In this document: positions 6,128 to 7,645 of the stretch, piece by piece
Layout of the letters: every line of letters starts with the position of its first letter
How positions within the stretch are numbered: the first letter of the stretch is position 1
Position numbers and translations under genes: made by a program
The notes under the pieces: model-generated
Databases searched by the model: none
What the model was told of the DNA's origin: nothing
The model's input: only the letters and a program-made list of their open reading frames with translations
From: Bacteroidales bacterium
GTDB taxonomy: Bacteria > Bacteroidota > Bacteroidia > Bacteroidales > P3
DNA length: 7,645 nucleotides
Assembly (NCBI GenBank): GCA_012837565.1
Contig: DUQY01000002.1
Coordinates: 1 to 7,645, forward strand
Reading direction: 5' to 3'

Positions 6128-7333
6128 TTACTCCATTTTATAACGAGAAAAGACTTTATCTTTATTTATAGGGAATGGGTTTTCGTTAAACCATGCCATA
6201 AATCTATCGAATAAGGCTTTGTTTTGGGATATCCAAATGCCTGCTTCGTTGGTGTTGCCATAACCAAATAGCCAGTAGTTATAGGCATCGAAGAAACCTA
6301 AATCGATTAGGTGTTTATGGTAATCGAATAATACGTTTTTAAATGTTGGACTTTCTCTTTGGAATATTGGTATAAAGCGTTTGCGAATATCAATAAGGGA
6401 GTTAAGGTTTATATTGGTTTTTCCGTAACAAGCTTTTAGCAATGCGTTTTCGTAGTTTTCAGGGAAGAGGTTTGGACGAGTTTTGCTGTCAGAATAAACT
6501 ATGGTCGGGTCATTGAAATTAACCGATATTTGATTTACATTAAAGGTTATCTCACTATGGTAAGTGTCGTAGAGTTTCTTAGAAATTTCTTGTGATCTGA
6601 CGGATCCTCTTTCAAGGTTCATAAAGATTTCTCCATACATTATTCCCCATACCTCCTCTGATGAGGAAAGGAAGATTTGTGATGCACGGTAGTAATTTGA
6701 TGCAAATGATGGGTCTTGTTCTATTCCTTTTTCATAGTAAAACAATGCTCCAATAAAATTACTTCTCTTATATGCTATATTCCCTCTTTCCAAAAATAAA
6801 CAACCAGCCTTAGGATGTTTTTCAAATCCTTTGTCATAAGTAACTATTGCCATAGATTCGTTTCCTGCCTCATCATAGGAGTTTCCTAAGAGTTGGTAAA
6901 CGTCAGCTGGGCAGTCAGGCTCTTTTGTTAGGGGATCAAGTATTTCTATTGCTTTTTGGTACTCTTTCATCAAATAATAAGTCCAAGCAAGCTCATACTT
7001 AAATTTCAGTTCTTGAGAAGGGCATAACGCTAAGGCTTCTTTTAGTAATTCTTCTGCAACCCAATATTGACTATCTTCAATCTGACGATGTGCCTCTTCA
7101 AGTTTTGTTTGTGCTTTTGTGCAAGCCTCTAAGGTCTTATCGATAACTGGAGCTTTAGGCTCAACTTTTTTAGTTGGTTTTGGTGTGGCTGTTTTCTTGG
7201 AACTTGCTTTACCCTTTGTTTTAGCGTTGTTTTGAGTTGAGGTCTTTGCTTTTTGACTTGTTTTTTTAGGATTTTGAGCCATGCAAACAAATGGTAATGC
7301 AAATAATAGAATCAATATTAAAAGTCTTTTCAT
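6128..7333 (-). CDS. Secreted TPR-repeat protein with Lys-rich linker
   Basis: The 401-residue product starts with a signal peptide (MKRLLILILLFALPFVCMA, cleavage likely before Q20), so it should act in the periplasm or at the envelope. C17 precedes MAQ without a proper lipobox, so it is not called a lipoprotein. Residues 21-60 form a low-complexity basic linker (13 Lys in 40, plus Thr, Ala, Ser, Gln). Four TPR-like helix pairs follow: about 76-105, 110-136, 143-173 and 177-209, with the typical pattern in VYQLLGNSYDEAG and FLERGNIAYKRSNFIGALFYYEKGIEQDPS. The C-terminal half (about 225-401) is not TPR-like. It ends in a conserved-looking aromatic region, YNYWLFGYGN...WISQNKALFDRFMAWFNENPF (353-387). 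Such proteins are common in Bacteroidales without an assigned role; TPRs suggest protein binding. The ATG at 7333 is supported by the signal peptide and a -7 box 42 bases upstream. Confidence 0.87.
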   Translation of the reverse strand: MKRLLILILLFALPFVCMAQNPKKTSQKAKTSTQNNAKTKGKASSKKTATPKPTKKVEPKAPVIDKTLEACTKAQTKLEEAHRQIEDSQYWVAEELLKEALALCPSQELKFKYELAWTYYLMKEYQKAIEILDPLTKEPDCPADVYQLLGNSYDEAGNESMAIVTYDKGFEKHPKAGCLFLERGNIAYKRSNFIGALFYYEKGIEQDPSFASNYYRASQIFLSSSEEVWGIMYGEIFMNLERGSVRSQEISKKLYDTYHSEITFNVNQISVNFNDPTIVYSDSKTRPNLFPENYENALLKACYGKTNINLNSLIDIRKRFIPIFQRESPTFKNVLFDYHKHLIDLGFFDAYNYWLFGYGNTNEAGIWISQNKALFDRFMAWFNENPFPINKDKVFSRYKME

Positions 7334-7375
7334 CTTTCTTTTCTGTTTATCTTATTTTCTTATTGGATTATGCTG

Positions 7376-7383
7376 CAAAGATA
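7376..7383 (-). promoter_or_regulatory. Bacteroidota -7 promoter box for the TPR gene
   Basis: Minus strand TATCTTTG, an exact TAnnTTTG match, 42 bases before the TPR start and 6 bases beyond the stop of the upstream gene. No TTG at the expected -33 spacing. No terminator separates the upstream gene, so read-through into the TPR gene is also possible. Confidence 0.55.
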
Positions 7384-7389
7384 ATAGTT

Positions 7390-7645
7390 TTATTTAAGTA
7401 AACTTTTAGCTGCTGCAAGAATTGTACTTTCTATATTAGAGACTTGTTTCTTTTGTGAAGCAGTCATTTTTGGCATTAGCTTATCAAGATCTTTTTTATA
7501 GTTAACTGCATTAGATAATAAATCAGCTGCTTCCATAATTGCACTAATATTTCCTGTTTTTGCTTTATTAGCAACAGAAATATAATGCCTTGCCATATTA
7601 TCATAGTTTGATATCATATCACTAATATTGTTTATTGAGCTTGCA
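7390..7645 (-). CDS. Small helical protein, 5' part beyond the window edge, unrecognised
   Basis: Only the C-terminal 85 residues are visible. An ATG exists at 7617, but the same frame stays open upstream through nine more codons (A S S I N N I S D) to the edge, so 7617 is probably internal. The visible part is predicted to be helical and carries no Cys. It has charged, heptad-like stretches (NYDNMARHYISVANKAKTG, then LLSNAVNYKKDLDKLMPKMT) and ends KQVSNIESTILAAAKSLLK. The pattern, a helix pair with a Lys-rich middle, recalls small secreted or lipoprotein helical proteins of Bacteroidales. The signal sequence that would settle this is outside the window. It lies upstream of the TPR gene on the same strand, 56 bases apart, with no terminator between. 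Function is unknown. Confidence 0.7.
   Translation of the reverse strand, partial: ASSINNISDMISNYDNMARHYISVANKAKTGNISAIMEAADLLSNAVNYKKDLDKLMPKMTASQKKQVSNIESTILAAAKSLLK

Noticed and set aside
7390..7617. A complete 75-residue protein starting at 7617
   Set aside because: The frame continues to the window edge without a stop, so the true start is likely outside.
1..7645. A novel multi-gene system such as a defence island, mobile element or biosynthetic cluster
   Set aside because: All large genes are recognisable housekeeping or common envelope families, with no integrase, transposase, toxin, nuclease or terminal repeats seen.

Overview
The window looks like chromosomal core sequence from a member of the Bacteroidota, most likely order Bacteroidales. 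The evidence is A+T-rich DNA, start sites with no clear Shine-Dalgarno sequence, four exact copies of the Bacteroidota -7 promoter box (TAnnTTTG) upstream of minus-strand genes, and protein variants typical of the phylum (ThiL starting MEERTE, a short FtsB/DivIC-like protein, a secreted TPR protein). The genus cannot be told from the sequence.

Left part, plus strand (bases 1-2761): the 3' part of a fused msrA-msrB gene, then thiL (thiamine-monophosphate kinase), a HAD-family phosphatase related to YihX, and a small FtsB/DivIC-like cell-division protein. Gaps are 6 bases, 1 base and a 1-base overlap, so these four almost certainly form one transcription unit. It ends at a strong hairpin terminator (2768-2805).

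Middle, minus strand (2839-5837), read right to left: glyA (serine hydroxymethyltransferase) with its own promoter and terminator, then folC (dihydrofolate/folylpolyglutamate synthase) with its own -7 box, then a tiny Gly/His-rich lipoprotein gene with its own -7 box. glyA and folC both serve folate-linked one-carbon metabolism, but the terminator between them implies separate transcription. The lipoprotein gene converges on the ftsB-like gene across the hairpin at 2768-2798.

Right part, minus strand (5838-7645): a 290-base intergenic stretch with two A+T-rich inverted repeats and a three-unit 21-base tandem repeat, then a gene for a secreted TPR protein with a Lys-rich linker. At the right edge is the 3' part of a gene for a small helical protein that runs off the window.

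No CRISPR array, tRNA, rRNA, insertion sequence, phage gene or defence system is visible. Most of the window is ordinary housekeeping sequence. The least explained items are the Gly/His-rich lipoprotein, the heptad-encoding tandem repeat just downstream of the TPR gene, and the linkage of methionine sulfoxide repair, thiamine, phosphatase and division genes in one tight operon.
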